From the NCBI RefSeq assembly GCF_004103715.1, contig NZ_CP035282.1, positions 2,532,673-2,596,672 of the forward strand: a DNA stretch of 64,000 nt, written 5' to 3'. This DNA is from Acidilutibacter cellobiosedens. GTDB lineage: Bacteria > Bacillota > Clostridia > Tissierellales > Acidilutibacteraceae. The notes below the pieces were generated by a model that did no database searches, had not been told where the DNA came from, and worked only from the letters and a program-made list of their open reading frames with translations. Positions 39,445 through 48,621 of this stretch are shown piece by piece. Made by a program: the position numbers and the translations under genes. The first letter of the stretch is position 1; the number at the start of each line of letters is the position of its first letter.

Positions 39445-39580
39445 CTTCATTCCTCCCATATTTTATACTCTAATCTTATGAAGGAATATCTACGGATATT
39501 ACATATAAATAATAGTAAACATTCTGTTTTCATCTGCATAATATATTAAAGTGATCCTTTTCAATAAGGAGGGAATTATA

Positions 39581-40177
39581 TTGGATGAACTGTTAATTTT
39601 ATTAGTTCTTTTAATGTTTCTGAAAGGGAATAAAAATGATTTCAATAAAACAAATCTTCAGGATTCTTTTTCCTTAAATATTTCTTCCACTCATAAAAAA
39701 ATCAAGATCTTGAAAAAAATTAGTCCCTATTTTCCACCCGACATGATCCCAGCCATTAATAAATCTCTTTTTATTACGGAAAAAATAGTAAAAGTTTATG
39801 AAACAGTTGAGTTTATAAAAAAAGAAGATAATTTCTATGATATTAAAGTTGCGGATGTTAATAACAAAAACGAAAGAATTAATTACATATTATCTACTCT
39901 AAAAAGGGAAGTCTCTTACGATGATGCAAAAGAAATAGGAAATGGAATGGAATTAATATTAAATATCGATAAATACAAAAAATTGGCCTCCGTATTGAAA
40001 ACTTTCTTATCAAATCCCGATGGTATCAACAATTCCAATAGCCTTGAAAAAATAATAGAGGTTATGCTGGAAGGAAGAGATGAAAAAGAGAAGAAGAAGA
40101 TTACGCAAATGGTTAAAATGTTTGAGTTAATGCAAACATTGGATACTCAAAAAAAGGGTTCCTCCGAAGATAAATAA
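39581..40177 (+). CDS. Protein of unknown function with an N-terminal membrane anchor
   Basis: The 198-residue product starts at TTG 39581, eight bases after AAGGAGGG. Residues 2-14 (DELLILLVLLMFLKG) form one short hydrophobic stretch. The remainder is soluble, basic and helical (ILKKISPYFPPDMIPAINKS, KIVKVYETVEFIK, KKKITQMVKMFELMQTLDTQ), ending in a charged tail. Similar short anchored, lysine-rich proteins occur in Clostridia without a known role. It diverges from the acidic protein gene at 39444 and converges on the pseudouridine synthase gene. Confidence 0.62.
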   Translation: MDELLILLVLLMFLKGNKNDFNKTNLQDSFSLNISSTHKKIKILKKISPYFPPDMIPAINKSLFITEKIVKVYETVEFIKKEDNFYDIKVADVNNKNERINYILSTLKREVSYDDAKEIGNGMELILNIDKYKKLASVLKTFLSNPDGINNSNSLEKIIEVMLEGRDEKEKKKITQMVKMFELMQTLDTQKKGSSEDK

Positions 40178-40189
40178 TATTAAAGTCAT

Positions 40190-41089
40190 TTAATTCATTT
40201 TAAGTTTCTCAATTAAATATTTCATGTCTTCGGGAAGCGGAGCCTTAAATTCCACAATATTTTTGTATCTGGGATGGCTGAATTTTATTGACCAAGCATG
40301 AAGTGCCTGTCTGTCTATAAATGAACTTCTTTTATAATAAAGGGAATCTCCGATAATAGGATGCCCTATATAATTCATATGCACTCTTATCTGATGATTT
40401 TTACCTGTAAGTATCTGAACTTCCAAAAATGTGCTTTTCCTATATCTTTTTAAAACCTTATATTTTGAAATTGATCTTTTTCCGTCATTCATAACTTTAT
40501 TCAGTATATCCTTCTCTTCTTTGCCAATGGGAATATCTATTGTCCCTTCATCTTCTTTTACAATTCCCTCTACCACCGCTAAATATTTCTTTTCAATCAT
40601 ATCATTTTCAAGTTGTAAAGCCATTTGCTGATGAGCAAATGGATTTTTCCCAACTATTATTATACCTGAAGTGTCCATATCTAATCTGTTTACAAATCTA
40701 ATTTTTTTATGTATATCCTTTTTCATGTAATAACTACTGATTCCATTGGCAAGGGTACCGCTTATACATTTAGGAGTAGGATGGACTACAATATGCGGAC
40801 GTTTATTTATAATGAGTAAGTCAAAGTCTTCATATATTATATCTAAGGGTATATCTTCCGGTTCAATATTATCGATTTCATCTTCCATAAATATTCCTAC
40901 CACATCTCCTATTTTGACCTTCTCATTTTTCTGTGAAAATTTATTGTTAAATATTATTCTTTTTTCCTTTTTTAACTTTCTCATCAATCTTACGGATATT
41001 TGATTTTTAATAAGGACATCGTCTATGGTTAACCCATTCTCTTCAACCGGAAATAAAACTACACTGTCACTTTCATGAAAAAACTTCAT
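40190..41089 (-). CDS. RluA-family pseudouridine synthase
   Basis: The 299-residue product has an S4-like N-terminal part (IDDVLIKNQISVRLMRKLKK) and the RluA catalytic domain with RFVNRLDMDTSGIIIVGKNP (catalytic aspartate near residue 138), HPTPKCISGTLANGI, EVQILTGKNHQIRVHMNYIG and HPIIGDSLYY. It turns uridine into pseudouridine in rRNA, probably 23S by analogy with RluD, or in tRNA. The exact site is not shown by sequence. ATG 41089 follows TTGGAGGA. It stands alone. Confidence 0.9.
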   Translation of the reverse strand: MKFFHESDSVVLFPVEENGLTIDDVLIKNQISVRLMRKLKKEKRIIFNNKFSQKNEKVKIGDVVGIFMEDEIDNIEPEDIPLDIIYEDFDLLIINKRPHIVVHPTPKCISGTLANGISSYYMKKDIHKKIRFVNRLDMDTSGIIIVGKNPFAHQQMALQLENDMIEKKYLAVVEGIVKEDEGTIDIPIGKEEKDILNKVMNDGKRSISKYKVLKRYRKSTFLEVQILTGKNHQIRVHMNYIGHPIIGDSLYYKRSSFIDRQALHAWSIKFSHPRYKNIVEFKAPLPEDMKYLIEKLKMN

Positions 41090-41195
41090 TTAATAAATCC
41101 TCCAATTATTGATAGTTTTATTGTATAATATAATTATATTTATTATATCAAATTTTTTTTACTTTTACAGAATCATATTTTAGGGAGGTATTCCT

Positions 41196-42011
41196 TTGAA
41201 AAAATTTGAAAAGGGCAGACGGATTAATATCCTCTATAACGACAATCTGGATTCAAAAAAAGTTTTTAACCTTTTAAAAATTAAACTTAATGAAAATGGT
41301 TTCTTGGTTTCTGAAGATTATAATTCTCAGGCGGAATTAAATATATGCATAGGCGGAGACGGGGCTTTTTTAAGATCCGTACATAAATACAATTTCCCTA
41401 ATATCCCATTTATAGGCGTAAATACAGGTCACCTTGGATTTTATCAGGAAATACTTCCGGAGGACATTGATACTTTCATTGAAAAATATATGAAGAAGGA
41501 ATATTTTACCGAAAAAATATATTTGATAGAATCTAAGATTTTAATAGATAAAAAAATTATTAAATTGCTTGGAATTAATGAAATTGTTGTAAAGGGAACA
41601 GCTTCAAAAGTAGTTCATTTAGAAATTTTTATCGATAATAATCATTTGGAAATGTTTAGCGGAGACGGTATAATAATTTCCACTCCCATGGGAAGTACCG
41701 CATATAACTTTTCGAGTGGAGGAAGTATAGTCTATCCTTTATTGAAAGCACTACAAATAACTCCTTTATCTCCCATAAGTTCTAAGGCTTATCGTTCGCT
41801 TCCCAACAGTGCAGTAATTCCGGGAAACATGACTATAACCGTAAAGCCTGAATTTAAATATGAAAATTCCATTCTTATAATGAATGACGGAGTTGAAAAC
41901 AGATACGACAATATCACGGAAATAAACCTTACAATGTCCAAAAAAAAGATATATAAATTAAATTTTGATAAGGATATGTATTGGAACAACTTAAAGAGCA
42001 AGTTCTTATAA
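41196..42011 (+). CDS. nadK: NAD kinase
   Basis: The 271-residue product carries the NAD kinase motifs CIGGDGAFLRSVHKYNFPNI (GGDG near residue 55), GVNTGHLGFYQEILPED, SGDGIIISTPMGSTAYNFSS, GGSIVYPLLKALQITPLSP. It makes NADP from NAD and ATP in the cytosol. The length is usual. The start is TTG 41196, preceded by GGGAGGTATTCC. It is transcribed alone toward a strong terminator. Confidence 0.93.
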   Translation: MKKFEKGRRINILYNDNLDSKKVFNLLKIKLNENGFLVSEDYNSQAELNICIGGDGAFLRSVHKYNFPNIPFIGVNTGHLGFYQEILPEDIDTFIEKYMKKEYFTEKIYLIESKILIDKKIIKLLGINEIVVKGTASKVVHLEIFIDNNHLEMFSGDGIIISTPMGSTAYNFSSGGSIVYPLLKALQITPLSPISSKAYRSLPNSAVIPGNMTITVKPEFKYENSILIMNDGVENRYDNITEINLTMSKKKIYKLNFDKDMYWNNLKSKFL

Positions 42012-42013
42012 TA

Positions 42014-42059
42014 AAAAAGGCTTCCACTAAAGCATTAATATGCTAAGGAAGCCTTTTTT
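42014..42059 (+). terminator. Terminator of nadK
   Basis: AAAAAAGGCTTCC (42014-42026) pairs with GGAAGCCTTTTTT (42047-42059). Directly after it, CGAAACCTATTTA resembles the left flank of the dispersed repeat. Confidence 0.85.
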
Positions 42060-42224
42060 CGAAACCTATTTAAATAATTCTAAATATGATAACATAGTCA
42101 ATATAAGAGCAACTCCTTAAGTTTCTTACGATCAGGCACATTTATTCTTTTTAATCCATATAGTCCATTAGATATATCCGCATATTTACTCTTAGGACCA
42201 TATTTTCATCATTCTCTGTAATTC

Positions 42225-42267
42225 ATAAAAAAATAGGACGGCTTGCTTTTCACCGTCCTATTTTTTA
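42225..42267 (-). terminator. Terminator of the pepF operon
   Basis: AAAATAGGACGG and CCGTCCTATTTT (42230-42241 and 42253-42264) form a perfect 12-bp stem followed on the minus strand by T residues. It lies just beyond the pepF stop. Confidence 0.85.
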
Positions 42268-42268
42268 T

Positions 42269-44065
42269 CTATATCAATTCATCTATTTCGTCAACTAATT
42301 TCCCGAACAATGCTAAGGCATTATTTACCGGTTCCTCTGTCGTCATATCCACTCCTGCATTTTTCAATACATTAATCGGATAATCCGAGCTTCCGCTTTT
42401 TAAAAACCTCAAATATCTATCCACCCCGGATTTGCCTTCTTTAAGAATCATCTGTGATAAATATATGGCAGCAGAAAATCCGGTAGCATACTGGAACACA
42501 TAAAAGTTATAATAAAAATGAGGTATCCTCTCCCATTCGTTTGCAATTAAATCATCAACCACTATCCCTGGGCCATAATATTTTTCGTTTAATTCCTTGT
42601 ATGTCTTATTCAGATATTCTCCTGTCAATGAGCCGCCCTTTTCCACTTCTTCATATATAATTTTCTCAAATTCCGCAAACATGGTCTGTCTATAAAGTGT
42701 AGTTCTGAATTGTTCCATATAATGATTCAGCAAATATAACTTTTTCTCCTTTTCGTGGGTATTATTAAGCAAATAATTCATAAGCAAAGCTTCATTACAT
42801 GTAGAAGCTACTTCCGCTACAAATATGCTGTAATTTCCATAGATAAAGGGCTGATTTTCCCTCGAAAAATAGCTGTGCAGCGAATGGCCCATCTCATGAG
42901 CAAGAGTAAACACATCATTCAGCGTATCCTTATAATTTAAGAGGATATATGGTTTTGAATCATAGGACCCGCCGGAATATCCTCCGCTTCTCTTGCCTCT
43001 GTTTTCATATACATCTATCCATCTGTCTTTAAATCCCTTCTTCACAATGTCTCTGTATTCGCTTCCTAAGGGTTCAAGGCCTTTTAACACTATGTCCTTT
43101 CCTTCTTCATAGGGAATCTCTATATCTATATTTTTAACTATGGGAGTATATAAATCGTACATATGAAGTTCATCTACATTCAATGCTTTCTTTCTTATGT
43201 CAATATATTTATACATGAATTTAAGATTATTATGAACGGATTTAATTAAATTATCGTAAACATCCACAGCTACATTGTTCTGGCCTAAAGAAGCAGACAA
43301 ACTCGAGGGATATTTTCTTACCTTACCGAAAAATATATTCTTTTTTACATTCCCGTTTAGCATTGCAGCAAAAGTATTGTTAAATTTATTATACGTAGTG
43401 TATAATCCTTCAAAAGCTGCTTTTCTTACATTTCTGTCTTTACTTTCTAACAACGGTATAAAATTTCCATGTGTTATCTCTACATCTTTCCCTTCTTCAT
43501 CCTTTATAACCGGAAATTTAATATCGGCATTGCTCATCATCGAAAAAATATTTTCAGGGGAGTCTGCGATTTCACCCATTTGAGCCAATAAGGTTTCTTC
43601 TTCAGTAGAAAGAACATGTTTCTTGCTTCTGAATATATCGTCAAAATATTGTTTATATAAACATAGTCCTTCTTCTTTTAACAATCCCTTCAACTCGTCT
43701 TCCTCAGCGGAAAGTATCTCCGGAACTATAAAAGATGTCTTTTCTTGAGCATACACATATAAACCTAACCCTTTATTATACAAAATCTGGGATTTGCTCT
43801 TTCTGCTGTCTTCATCCAATTTCATATTCCCATAAGAAAATATTTTGGAAACAATCCTATATAATTCATCTCTTTTTTTCAGGACTTCTAAAAGCACTTT
43901 ACTGCTGCTTAAAATTTTCCCTTTATAATTAAAAATGTCCTCCGATAGATTTTTGACTTTTTCACAGTCCTTCTCCCATTCTTTTTCGTTTTTATACATG
44001 GACTCTAAATCCCAAGTATATTCTACAGGAATTTCTTCTCTTTCCTGCAATTTAATTTTTCCCAT
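42269..44065 (-). CDS. pepF: Oligoendopeptidase F
   Basis: The 598-residue protein is a full-length M3B peptidase: the N-terminal lobe PVEYTWDLESMYKNEKEWEK, the zinc site LAHEMGHSLHSYFSRENQPF near residue 388, the third ligand region FVAEVASTCNEALLMNYLL, and the substrate-cover segment RIPHFYYNFYVFQYATGFSA. It cuts peptides of about 7-17 residues in the cytosol. It is 40 bases after the PBP gene and may be read from the same envelope operon, but AGGGGAGGTAAC gives it an independent ribosome site. It fits the peptide-using lifestyle. Confidence 0.93.
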   Translation of the reverse strand: MGKIKLQEREEIPVEYTWDLESMYKNEKEWEKDCEKVKNLSEDIFNYKGKILSSSKVLLEVLKKRDELYRIVSKIFSYGNMKLDEDSRKSKSQILYNKGLGLYVYAQEKTSFIVPEILSAEEDELKGLLKEEGLCLYKQYFDDIFRSKKHVLSTEEETLLAQMGEIADSPENIFSMMSNADIKFPVIKDEEGKDVEITHGNFIPLLESKDRNVRKAAFEGLYTTYNKFNNTFAAMLNGNVKKNIFFGKVRKYPSSLSASLGQNNVAVDVYDNLIKSVHNNLKFMYKYIDIRKKALNVDELHMYDLYTPIVKNIDIEIPYEEGKDIVLKGLEPLGSEYRDIVKKGFKDRWIDVYENRGKRSGGYSGGSYDSKPYILLNYKDTLNDVFTLAHEMGHSLHSYFSRENQPFIYGNYSIFVAEVASTCNEALLMNYLLNNTHEKEKKLYLLNHYMEQFRTTLYRQTMFAEFEKIIYEEVEKGGSLTGEYLNKTYKELNEKYYGPGIVVDDLIANEWERIPHFYYNFYVFQYATGFSAAIYLSQMILKEGKSGVDRYLRFLKSGSSDYPINVLKNAGVDMTTEEPVNNALALFGKLVDEIDELI

Positions 44066-44105
44066 ATAATGTTACCTCCCCTTATAAATTAATATTTATA
44101 ATTTA

Positions 44106-45515
44106 TTAATTAATGGTATTCATAGTTTCAACCATTAGTTTTTGAGCAATAGGCGCAGCATTTTTTCCTCCGGTAGAGCCATCACTTTCAAGTAATACAA
44201 CTACAGCCACTTTTGCATCGTCTGCAGGAGCAAATCCTATAAACCAAGAATGAGTTTTCCCTGTAGAATTTTCGGCAGTTCCGGTTTTACCAGCAACCCT
44301 CATATTTTTAATTTGAGCTCTGGTTCCGGTTCCTCTTTTAACTACCTCTACCATCATATTCTTTACTTTATTAGCGGTAAATCCATCTACTCCTTGGGAA
44401 AGAATTTGAGGTTCAATACTTTTTATTACTTTTCCCTCAGGAGAAATTACCTCTTTAACCAAAGTAGGTTTAACGATATTTCCTCCGTTAGCAATTCCCG
44501 AGGCTATCATAACCATATTTAAAGGAGTCACTCTTACCTTTCCCTGACCTATACTTGAAGCAGCCAATTCGGTCGTAGAAATATTTTCTCTAAACGGAAA
44601 ACTTGACTTCTTAACCGACAAATCAAAAGGAATACTTTTATTAATAAAAAAGTCTTCTGCCACTTCTCCAAGTTTATTTTTCCCAATTTCCACTCCGATC
44701 TGGGTAAAATAGACATTACAGGATTCAACCAATGCTTCTTGAAGATCTACTCTTCCATGACCCTTTCCGTTATAATCCTTAAATGTGTAGCCGTCTATTT
44801 TAACCGAACCTTTACAATCAATTACTTTATCCTCATCAAAATTTTCCAAGGCAGCTATCGAGGTTAAAACTTTAAAGGTAGAACCCGGCTCATAAAGTCC
44901 CATAGTAGCTCTATTCAAAAATGGACTGTCAGGGTTTTCAACAATAGTTTTCCAATTCTCTCTTAAAGTAGAAACATCAAAATCAGGCAGGCTGACCATA
45001 GCATATATTTCTCCGGTTTTGGGATTCATAACTATTACAGAGCCTTTCTTACCTTTGAGAAGGCTTTTGGCATATTCCTGAATATGATGATCAACGGTAA
45101 GTTTTATCGAATTGCCTTCCCCATTCGGTTTAATCATCTTTTGAATCTCATTTAAGGCTGCATTATCTTTTAGATTCAACAATTCATTATTATATGTGGC
45201 TTCAAGGCCTGATTTTCCATATTCTCTATAACTGTAACCTATAATATGACTATATAAACTGCCATAGTTATAATATCTTTTAGCAATTTCTTCTTCGCCC
45301 GTTTTCTTGCTATAAGCTAATATCTTCCCATTTCTGTCAAGTATCATTCCCCTTAATATACTTTCTTCGTCTATCCATAATCTTTTATTGTAACTGTTAT
45401 TTTTAATATCTTTAGCATCAGCAATCTGAAAATAGCTTAAGTATACAATCAAGCTTACAAATAAAATACATACTGACACAAATACTCTTATCATTCTTTT
45501 AAGCTCTTTTTTCAT
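44106..45515 (-). CDS. Penicillin-binding transpeptidase (class B type)
   Basis: The 469-residue protein has an N-terminal membrane helix (residues 9-27), a dimerisation-like region (RGMILDRNGKILAYSKKTGE) and the transpeptidase domain with all three motifs: GSTFK (in YEPGSTFKVLTSIAAL), SCN (in VESCNVYFTQIG) and KTG (in VAGKTGTAENSTGKTHSWFI). It cross-links cell-wall peptides outside the membrane. It overlaps the FtsW/RodA-like gene by 17 bases, with AGGAGGAAG inside that gene. FHA-FtsW-PBP operons of this kind are common in Clostridia and Actinobacteria. It is short for a PBP2, closer to PbpA of the FHA-linked type. Confidence 0.92.
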   Translation of the reverse strand: MKKELKRMIRVFVSVCILFVSLIVYLSYFQIADAKDIKNNSYNKRLWIDEESILRGMILDRNGKILAYSKKTGEEEIAKRYYNYGSLYSHIIGYSYREYGKSGLEATYNNELLNLKDNAALNEIQKMIKPNGEGNSIKLTVDHHIQEYAKSLLKGKKGSVIVMNPKTGEIYAMVSLPDFDVSTLRENWKTIVENPDSPFLNRATMGLYEPGSTFKVLTSIAALENFDEDKVIDCKGSVKIDGYTFKDYNGKGHGRVDLQEALVESCNVYFTQIGVEIGKNKLGEVAEDFFINKSIPFDLSVKKSSFPFRENISTTELAASSIGQGKVRVTPLNMVMIASGIANGGNIVKPTLVKEVISPEGKVIKSIEPQILSQGVDGFTANKVKNMMVEVVKRGTGTRAQIKNMRVAGKTGTAENSTGKTHSWFIGFAPADDAKVAVVVLLESDGSTGGKNAAPIAQKLMVETMNTIN

Positions 45516-46755
45516 CTTCTACTTCCTCCTGTTCTATTTCTTCTGATGCTACCTGAAGTACCCCCAAAGCAATAAAACTGGACAAGAGAGAACTTCCCCC
45601 ATAGCTTACAAAAGGCAATGTAATCCCTGTTAAAGGTATGAGCTTCATAACCCCGCCGAATATTATAAATGATTGAAATCCAAATAATATACTTATCCCA
45701 AAGGCCACTATCTGAAAAAATTTATCATCCTGGCTGAAAGCAATCTTGAACCCTCTGTATACAAGTATAAGAAACAGCATGATTATTGCCATGCCGGTAA
45801 ATACACCCATTTCCTCACATATTGCGGAGAAAATAAAGTCCGTATGAACCGCCGGAATAAAATCCGGGTGTCCAAGTCCAATTCCAGTTCCAAAAAATCC
45901 CCCACTTGCTATAGCAAACAGAGATTGAGTAATCTGGTACCCCTTATTGTCAATGTACTTCCACGGGTCAAGCCAAGTTGCAATTCTTATTCTCACATGG
46001 TCAAACAAAGTATAACCAAGGACTATTCCCACCAAAGAAAAAAGAACATTATACAATATCAGTTTCCTATTATCTTCATATACGTATTGTATTCCAAGAA
46101 AGATTAAGTAAAACAACGCAGCCATTCCTAAATCTCTTTGCATGAATAAAAAACCAATAAATATATAAACTACCAAAATTACATAATAACCATTTCTATA
46201 ATTCTTCTTATATTTTTCTATATTGGAATAATAAGAGGCAAGGAAAAATATAAAAAGTAGCTTTATAACTTCCGACGGTTGGAAATTAAATCCTCCTACC
46301 TTAATCCAGTTGGTGGCTCCATTTATATTTCTTCCGAATACAAGGGTTATTATGAAAAGTCCTAATGAAATACCTAAATATAATTTCATCCGCTTATTCA
46401 ATCTTTTAATTTTTTTAGTCATAATATAAGACAGGAAAAAAGCGAACACTCCCATACTAACCCATATCACTTGTCTTATTCCTATTTCAGGATTTATTCT
46501 GTATATCATTACTGTCCCTATACTTATAAGCATAGTAGCAATAAGAAATATATAATTGTCTCCCGTAGATATCTTTATAAGAATAAAATTTGATATATAT
46601 ATTATAAATACCATGGATATAGCTGAAATCATAGTAAATGCATCTAAATTCTCCTTCTCATATATAAAAAGAAGAAGCAATGCCATCAAATCAAACAGAA
46701 CCAAAAAATTTCTCGGAACTTTATAACTTACAAGTTTATCAAACATTTTCTTCAC
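45499..46755 (-). CDS. FtsW/RodA/SpoVE-family glycosyltransferase
   Basis: The 418-residue protein has about ten membrane helices and SEDS-family motifs: GATNWIKVGGFNFQPSEVIK near residue 160, FLFMQRDLGMAALFYLIFLG, ITQSLFAIASGGFFGTGIGL near 275, FSAICEEMG and the late LIPLTGITLPFVSYGGSS. SEDS proteins polymerise peptidoglycan from lipid II. It lies between the FHA protein gene (4 bases away) and its cognate PBP gene (overlapping). Whether it acts in division, elongation or sporulation cannot be told from sequence. Confidence 0.93.
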   Translation of the reverse strand: MKKMFDKLVSYKVPRNFLVLFDLMALLLLFIYEKENLDAFTMISAISMVFIIYISNFILIKISTGDNYIFLIATMLISIGTVMIYRINPEIGIRQVIWVSMGVFAFFLSYIMTKKIKRLNKRMKLYLGISLGLFIITLVFGRNINGATNWIKVGGFNFQPSEVIKLLFIFFLASYYSNIEKYKKNYRNGYYVILVVYIFIGFLFMQRDLGMAALFYLIFLGIQYVYEDNRKLILYNVLFSLVGIVLGYTLFDHVRIRIATWLDPWKYIDNKGYQITQSLFAIASGGFFGTGIGLGHPDFIPAVHTDFIFSAICEEMGVFTGMAIIMLFLILVYRGFKIAFSQDDKFFQIVAFGISILFGFQSFIIFGGVMKLIPLTGITLPFVSYGGSSLLSSFIALGVLQVASEEIEQEEVEDEKRA

Positions 46756-46759
46756 CCCA

Positions 46760-47191
46760 TTAATCCTTATTTACAAATAAGAATTCCACTTGCCCTAAAT
46801 TTATTCTATCTCCGTTTTTAATTCTTATTACATCCATAACCCTTTGCCCGTTAACAAAACTGCCATTAGCACTGTTCAAATCTTCCAGATAATATTCATC
46901 TTCATCTTTTACAATTTTCAGATGCTGTTTTGAGATATATTGATCTTTAATAACTATATTGTTTTGATTTCCCCTTCCAATTGAAACTCCGTCATCAACA
47001 GAATAATATTCTTTTACTTTAAACGGCAAGGCCTCTTTCCTGTTTATAAGTTTTAAATAAGTATTTTTATCAAATGTAGTCATGTTTATTCCTTTAATAT
47101 CTAAATAAATAAGCCTAATAATGTTTATCATAAAAAAATAAATAACAAAAATGAAAAGATATTTAAATACTAAAGATAAGATATTATACAT
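46760..47191 (-). CDS. Membrane-anchored FHA-domain protein
   Basis: The 143-residue product has one N-terminal membrane helix (about residues 8-30, YLFIFVIYFFMINIIRLIYL). A cytoplasmic FHA domain follows (VSIGRGNQNNIVIKDQYISK, QHLKIVKDEDEYYLEDLNSA, NGSFVNGQRV), with the phosphothreonine-binding GR, SxxH and NG motifs intact. FHA domains read phosphothreonine, so a Ser/Thr kinase probably controls the FtsW/PBP pair that follows. It is the first gene of the envelope operon, preceded by GGAGGATAAATT. Confidence 0.9.
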   Translation of the reverse strand: MYNILSLVFKYLFIFVIYFFMINIIRLIYLDIKGINMTTFDKNTYLKLINRKEALPFKVKEYYSVDDGVSIGRGNQNNIVIKDQYISKQHLKIVKDEDEYYLEDLNSANGSFVNGQRVMDVIRIKNGDRINLGQVEFLFVNKD

Positions 47192-47344
47192 AATTTATCC
47201 TCCATATAATCATTTTCTTAAATATAATGTTACCACAATGATAATATATTGTGAATAAAGGGTATTAATAAATTATATTAAATTCACTTTTATTATTATA
47301 TCTGATAAAATATAATAATAAAATGAAAATAAGGGGGAATTGAT

Positions 47345-47743
47345 ATGGCAAGAAAAATTTATCGTTCCAAAGATAATAAAATAATAAGCGGCGTTTGCGG
47401 CGGATTGGGTGAATACTTCAACGTAGATCCATCTATAATGCGATTGTTGTGGATTATACTCGCTTTCGTTACAGCCGGTTTTGCTATTATTGCTTATTTT
47501 ATATGCGCTCTGGTTATTCCCCAAGGGGACAGCGATGTTATTTATTATGGTGATGATGATGACAATACTTTTAAGAATAATTCCTCGTTTATAGGAATTG
47601 TTTTAATAATCTTTGGTTCTTTTATGCTTATCAAAAAATTATTTCCTTGGTTCACTGCCAAATGGTTTAATATAGGCAGATATTGGCCTATATTATTGAT
47701 TATTGCAGGAATATATATTATATATACTCAAAGAAAACAATAA
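47345..47743 (+). CDS. PspC-domain membrane protein
   Basis: The 132-residue product starts MARKIYRSKDNKIISGVCGG and contains a PspC domain (residues 3-60, with LGEYFNVDPSIMRLLWIILA). A second hydrophobic region follows (IGIVLIIFGSFMLIKKLF and ARYWPILLIIAGIYIIY-type helix). PspC proteins sense or transmit membrane stress. The LiaF-like C-terminal helices are a common extension in Firmicutes. It diverges from the FHA-FtsW-PBP operon with 153 bases between them. No psp partners are nearby. GGGGG precedes ATG. Confidence 0.88.
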   Translation: MARKIYRSKDNKIISGVCGGLGEYFNVDPSIMRLLWIILAFVTAGFAIIAYFICALVIPQGDSDVIYYGDDDDNTFKNNSSFIGIVLIIFGSFMLIKKLFPWFTAKWFNIGRYWPILLIIAGIYIIYTQRKQ

Positions 47744-47789
47744 TAAATATAAGCATATCTACCTTTTTCTGAAATTTATTTATCTTCGG

Positions 47790-47836
47790 CTTATATTAAG
47801 AAAAAATGAGACTTTCCTGTTGACTATAAGAAGAAA
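47790..47836 (+). repeat. Possible degenerate copy of the dispersed repeat
   Basis: TATTAAGAAAAAATGAG followed by TTTCCTGTTGACTATAAGAA keeps the order of elements of copies A-C (TATTAAG, TGA, TTTCC, TATAAG) but with gaps and changes. It lies in the gap before the UppS-like gene. Weak. Confidence 0.3.
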
Positions 47837-47904
47837 AAAGAATTTAATTATTAGAATATGGAAATAATAGATAAAAATATAATATTAAGAGAGGATAGAT
47901 ATTA

Positions 47905-48549
47905 ATGAGGATACCAAATCATATCGGTATTATTCCGGACGGAAATAGAAGATGGGCAGTAAAAAATGGAATGACAAAGGAAAAGGGATATAACATGGGA
48001 TTAAAGCCAGGATTGGAACTCTTCAAATTATGCGAAAAAGAGGGAATAAATGAAATCACTTACTACGGATTTACCACTGATAATACAAAAAGGCCTAAAT
48101 TCCAAAGAGTAGCTTTTACTCAAGCCTGCATTGATGCAGTAAAAATGTTGTCGAAAGAAAATGCTTCCCTCTTCATAGTTGGCAATACGGAATCTCCCAT
48201 GTTTCCTCGGGAATTAATTCCCTATACAATTAAAAGGCAAACTTTTGGAAATGGAAAAACAAAAATAAATTTTTTAGTTAATTACGGTTGGCAATGGGAT
48301 CTAAATGATTGTTTTGCCTCTAACGAAAAAGATAAAAATATGATGGATTTGATTAGATCAAGAGAAATATCAAGAATAGATCTGATTATTCGATGGGGAG
48401 GAAGAAGACGATTGAGCGGATTCTTACCTTTGCAGTCTGTTTATTCAGACTTATATATAATAGATGAATACTGGCCCGAATTCACTCCAAAACATTTCTA
48501 TAATGCATTGGAATGGTATGATAAACAGGATATTACTCTGGGAGGATAG
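47905..48549 (+). CDS. Short UppS-like cis-prenyltransferase
   Basis: The 214-residue protein is a cis-isoprenyl diphosphate synthase homologue: HIGIIPDGNRRWAVKNGMTK with the catalytic aspartate D12, then LFKLCEKEGINEITYYGFTT, and the C-terminal GGRRRLSGFLPLQSVYSDLY with EYWPEFTP. It is shorter than normal UppS (about 230-250), and the first motif reads DGNRRW rather than DGNGRW; the canonical RTSGE block is changed to IRWGGRRR. The product chain or substrate may therefore differ from undecaprenyl diphosphate, and a standard uppS probably exists elsewhere. It is transcribed alone; its stop lies inside a terminator stem. Confidence 0.85.
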   Translation: MRIPNHIGIIPDGNRRWAVKNGMTKEKGYNMGLKPGLELFKLCEKEGINEITYYGFTTDNTKRPKFQRVAFTQACIDAVKMLSKENASLFIVGNTESPMFPRELIPYTIKRQTFGNGKTKINFLVNYGWQWDLNDCFASNEKDKNMMDLIRSREISRIDLIIRWGGRRRLSGFLPLQSVYSDLYIIDEYWPEFTPKHFYNALEWYDKQDITLGG

Positions 48550-48568
48550 GCTTATCCTCTTTTTTTTA
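48542..48568 (+). terminator. Terminator overlapping the UppS-like stop codon
   Basis: GAGGATA (48542-48548) pairs with TATCCTC (48553-48559), followed by eight T residues. The stop codon at 48547-48549 lies within the stem. Confidence 0.8.
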
Positions 48569-48621
48569 TTGATATCTTTTACTTCTAATGTTAAAATTAA
48601 ATCATAAAAGAGGTGTTAAAG

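Noticed and set aside
41101-41195. A small gene before nadK
   Set aside because: The stretch is an AT-rich leader with no start preceded by a ribosome site other than that of nadK.
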